Positions 4,419-5,398 of a stretch of 5,398 nt of DNA are shown in pieces. A program made the translations under genes and the position numbers. Below the pieces are notes generated by a model. It ran no database searches. It saw only the letters and a list, made by a program, of their open reading frames with translations, and was not told the origin of the DNA. This stretch comes from Deltaproteobacteria bacterium (lineage in GTDB: Bacteria > Desulfobacterota > Desulfobaccia > Desulfobaccales > 0-14-0-80-60-11), in contig VGSO01000210.1 of NCBI GenBank assembly GCA_016874945.1, positions 1 to 5,398 of the forward strand. Direction: 5' to 3'. The number at the start of each line of letters is the position of its first letter. Positions within the stretch are counted from its first letter, which is position 1.

Positions 4419-4561
4419 TGAGGCTGTTGCAATTACACGAATAATCCCTGATTGTCACCCTGAGCGAAGCGAAGGGTCTAGATTCTTCGCCACCTGCGGC
4501 GGCTCAGAATGACAAATAATAATCTCCTATTTGCACTTGGCGAACTTTTGCAACAGTCTCA
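4419..4561. mobile_element. MITE-like element 3 (GAGRCTGTTGCAA termini, third core)
   Basis: TGAGGCTGTTGCAA (4419-4432) and the inverted TTGCAACAGTCTCA (4548-4561) match at 13 of 14 positions. The ends are recognisably those of elements 1 and 2, with CTGTTG in place of CTCTTG. The core is different again: GTCACCCTGAGCGAAGCGAA (from 4454) is mirrored by TTCTTCGCC...CTCAGAATGAC (4483-4513), a type of inverted repeat common in many bacterial genomes. The element is 143 bp long, has no ORF, and shows no clear target duplication. It lies in the 317-bp gap between the two paralogous secreted-protein genes, so a transcript running through the cluster would carry its hairpin. The remainder of the gap (4562-4648) shows nothing else. 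Confidence 0.65.
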
Positions 4562-4648
4562 ATCTGTTCCTTCAGGCGGTCACGGGGGGAGGGGCTTGAC
4601 TTTCGCGCCAGATAGAAGGCAAACGGTTTATCCAGCCTCGGCCCCGGC

Positions 4649-5059
4649 TCATTTGGGAATGCGCGGTTTTCCTCCCCACAGGGGAACTCCCGCGGGGTCC
4701 CGCAATTTCAAAACCTGGCTGTCTTTTTGGACCTCGCTGGCCAGGATCATCCCGAATCTCTTGCCCCTGGCAACCCGGGACCCGGTAACCGTCACCTTGT
4801 CTCCCACCGCCACGGCAAAATTCTGTTGTTGAATGAAATTGGCCGGCCCCAGGAGCACGGGAATAACGCCTTCCGGGGAGGAAACCTGGAGGCGCAGCCG
4901 GTTGACGCCTCGTTTGCCGGGAAGGGTTTCCACCGCAGTCACCTGGCCGGAAATGGTCTGGACGGTAGCGGTGTCGTAGCGACCTTTTTGGGCCCGGATT
5001 TCCCCGGGCAGAAGGCCACAGATGATGAAGAAGATCAAAATCAGGCTTAGCTTTTTCAT
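4649..5059 (-). CDS. Secreted small beta-domain protein, paralogue 2
   Basis: This 136-residue exported protein is paralogous to the product of 3870-4331. The signal peptide is MKK plus a hydrophobic run (4-18), with probable cleavage after EIRA at 23, before QKG, the same A|Q junction as its paralogue. The mature domain matches step for step: YDTATVQTISGQVTAVETLP (28-47), VLLGPANF (68-75), VGDKVTVTGSRV (85-96), ASEVQK (107-112) and KLRDPAGVPLWGG (118-130). It lacks the paralogue's Lys/Gln-rich tail. The signal peptide has one Cys (Cys14) and the mature part none. ATG at 5059 is chosen because it gives a clean signal peptide and has GAGG 5 nt upstream; a longer frame to 5119 would bury the signal peptide. 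As first gene of the leftward cluster it may define the transcription unit. I cannot assign a biochemical function. Confidence 0.85.
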   Translation of the reverse strand: MKKLSLILIFFIICGLLPGEIRAQKGRYDTATVQTISGQVTAVETLPGKRGVNRLRLQVSSPEGVIPVLLGPANFIQQQNFAVAVGDKVTVTGSRVARGKRFGMILASEVQKDSQVLKLRDPAGVPLWGGKPRIPK

Positions 5060-5398
5060 TCTCACCTCACTCCTGGCCGTTTTAACCAATAAGGCGGCCC
5101 GGGATAAAATATGCTGCACCTTAGACCCGTTCTGGCCTTCATTTTGTTAAAGGGGAAAGGGGGGAGGGACTGCCACGGCTTCCTGTTTGCCCGCCGTTCC
5201 CCTTTTCCGCCCGAGACCACGGCGGTGGCTTCTTCCACCCCGGAGCTTCAAGTAAGTCCACCCTTTTTCATTTGTGCGGCGCATAAGCTCGGGCTTTCTA
5301 GGAAGCGGCACGCCGGCGCATCTGGACCTGAACTCCTGGGCCAGATGGCAGGGACGTGAAAACTGACTGAAACCCTGACACAACTATAAGGGCTTCCC
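5060..5398. other. Region with no identified gene
   Basis: Apart from the ribosome binding site of the secreted protein gene (5060-5068), I see no gene, repeat family, tRNA or recognisable riboswitch here. Short open frames exist on both strands (82 and 78 codons), but both are Pro/Arg/Gly-rich without any domain pattern and overlap each other. The promoter of the leftward cluster should lie here, but I find no convincing -35/-10 pair. Confidence 0.5.

Noticed and set aside
4312..4832. Two plus-strand open frames across element 3 and into the secreted-protein gene
   Set aside because: They read through the inverted-repeat element and antisense to a clear signal-peptide protein; no coding signal.
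5170..5290. Cyclic-di-GMP-type riboswitch, suggested by GGGCAAACAGGAAGCC on the minus strand
   Set aside because: Only the GGGCAAAC stretch resembles that class. The GGGACGCAAAGCC core and the closing segment are missing.
5111..5383. Overlapping open frames on both strands
   Set aside because: Both are arginine/proline-rich without hydrophobic pattern or motifs, and each is the shadow of the other; neither has a convincing ribosome binding site.

Overview
The window looks like chromosomal DNA from a GC-rich Gram-negative anaerobe. A member of the Desulfobacterota (former Deltaproteobacteria) is my best guess. That rests on the style of the small secreted proteins, the QueH-type queuosine enzyme, and intergenic DNA full of heptamer arrays and GC-rich palindromic repeats. 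It is an inference, since no rRNA or marker gene is present. All five substantial genes lie on the minus strand, plus one weakly supported gene, the degenerate ATPase, also on the minus strand. The only plus-strand coding sign is an 8-codon tail at the left edge.

Left part (1-686). A possible gene tail ends at 27, and its stop codon lies inside a 16-unit array of 7-bp repeats. A 216-bp MITE-like element (152-367) follows, with GAGSCTCTTGCAA ends around a GC-rich palindromic core. Next come a perfect 16-bp palindrome (419-434) and a second, unrelated inverted-repeat element (493-626) that sits inside another 7-bp repeat array. No complete gene is seen here.

Middle part (687-2943). A small degenerate RsbW/HATPase-like protein (687-1091) starts at the edge of a heptamer array. 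A 134-bp element (1249-1382) has the same ends as the first element but a different core. It abuts a heptamer array that begins at the stop codon of queH. queH (epoxyqueuosine reductase, tRNA modification) lies just downstream of a solitary beta-class DNA methyltransferase, and the two are probably co-transcribed.

Right part (2944-5398). A REP-like palindrome block (3082-3192) precedes a leftward cluster. In transcription order this holds a secreted small protein (5059-4649), a third MITE-like element (4419-4561), a paralogous secreted protein (4331-3870), and a three-helix DUF4405-like membrane protein (3726-3226). The two secreted proteins share a beta-rich domain with LGP, GDKV and LRDxxGVPLW signatures. 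Together with the His-rich membrane protein they may form an uncharacterised envelope module. The end of the membrane protein gene runs through another heptamer array, so the repeat encodes its C-terminus. The last 280 bases hold nothing I can identify.

The two most interesting signals are in the repeats. First, one terminal-inverted-repeat family encloses three unrelated palindromic cores. Second, 7-bp arrays sit at gene boundaries and appear either to set stop codons or to be translated, depending on whether the coding-strand unit contains a stop triplet.
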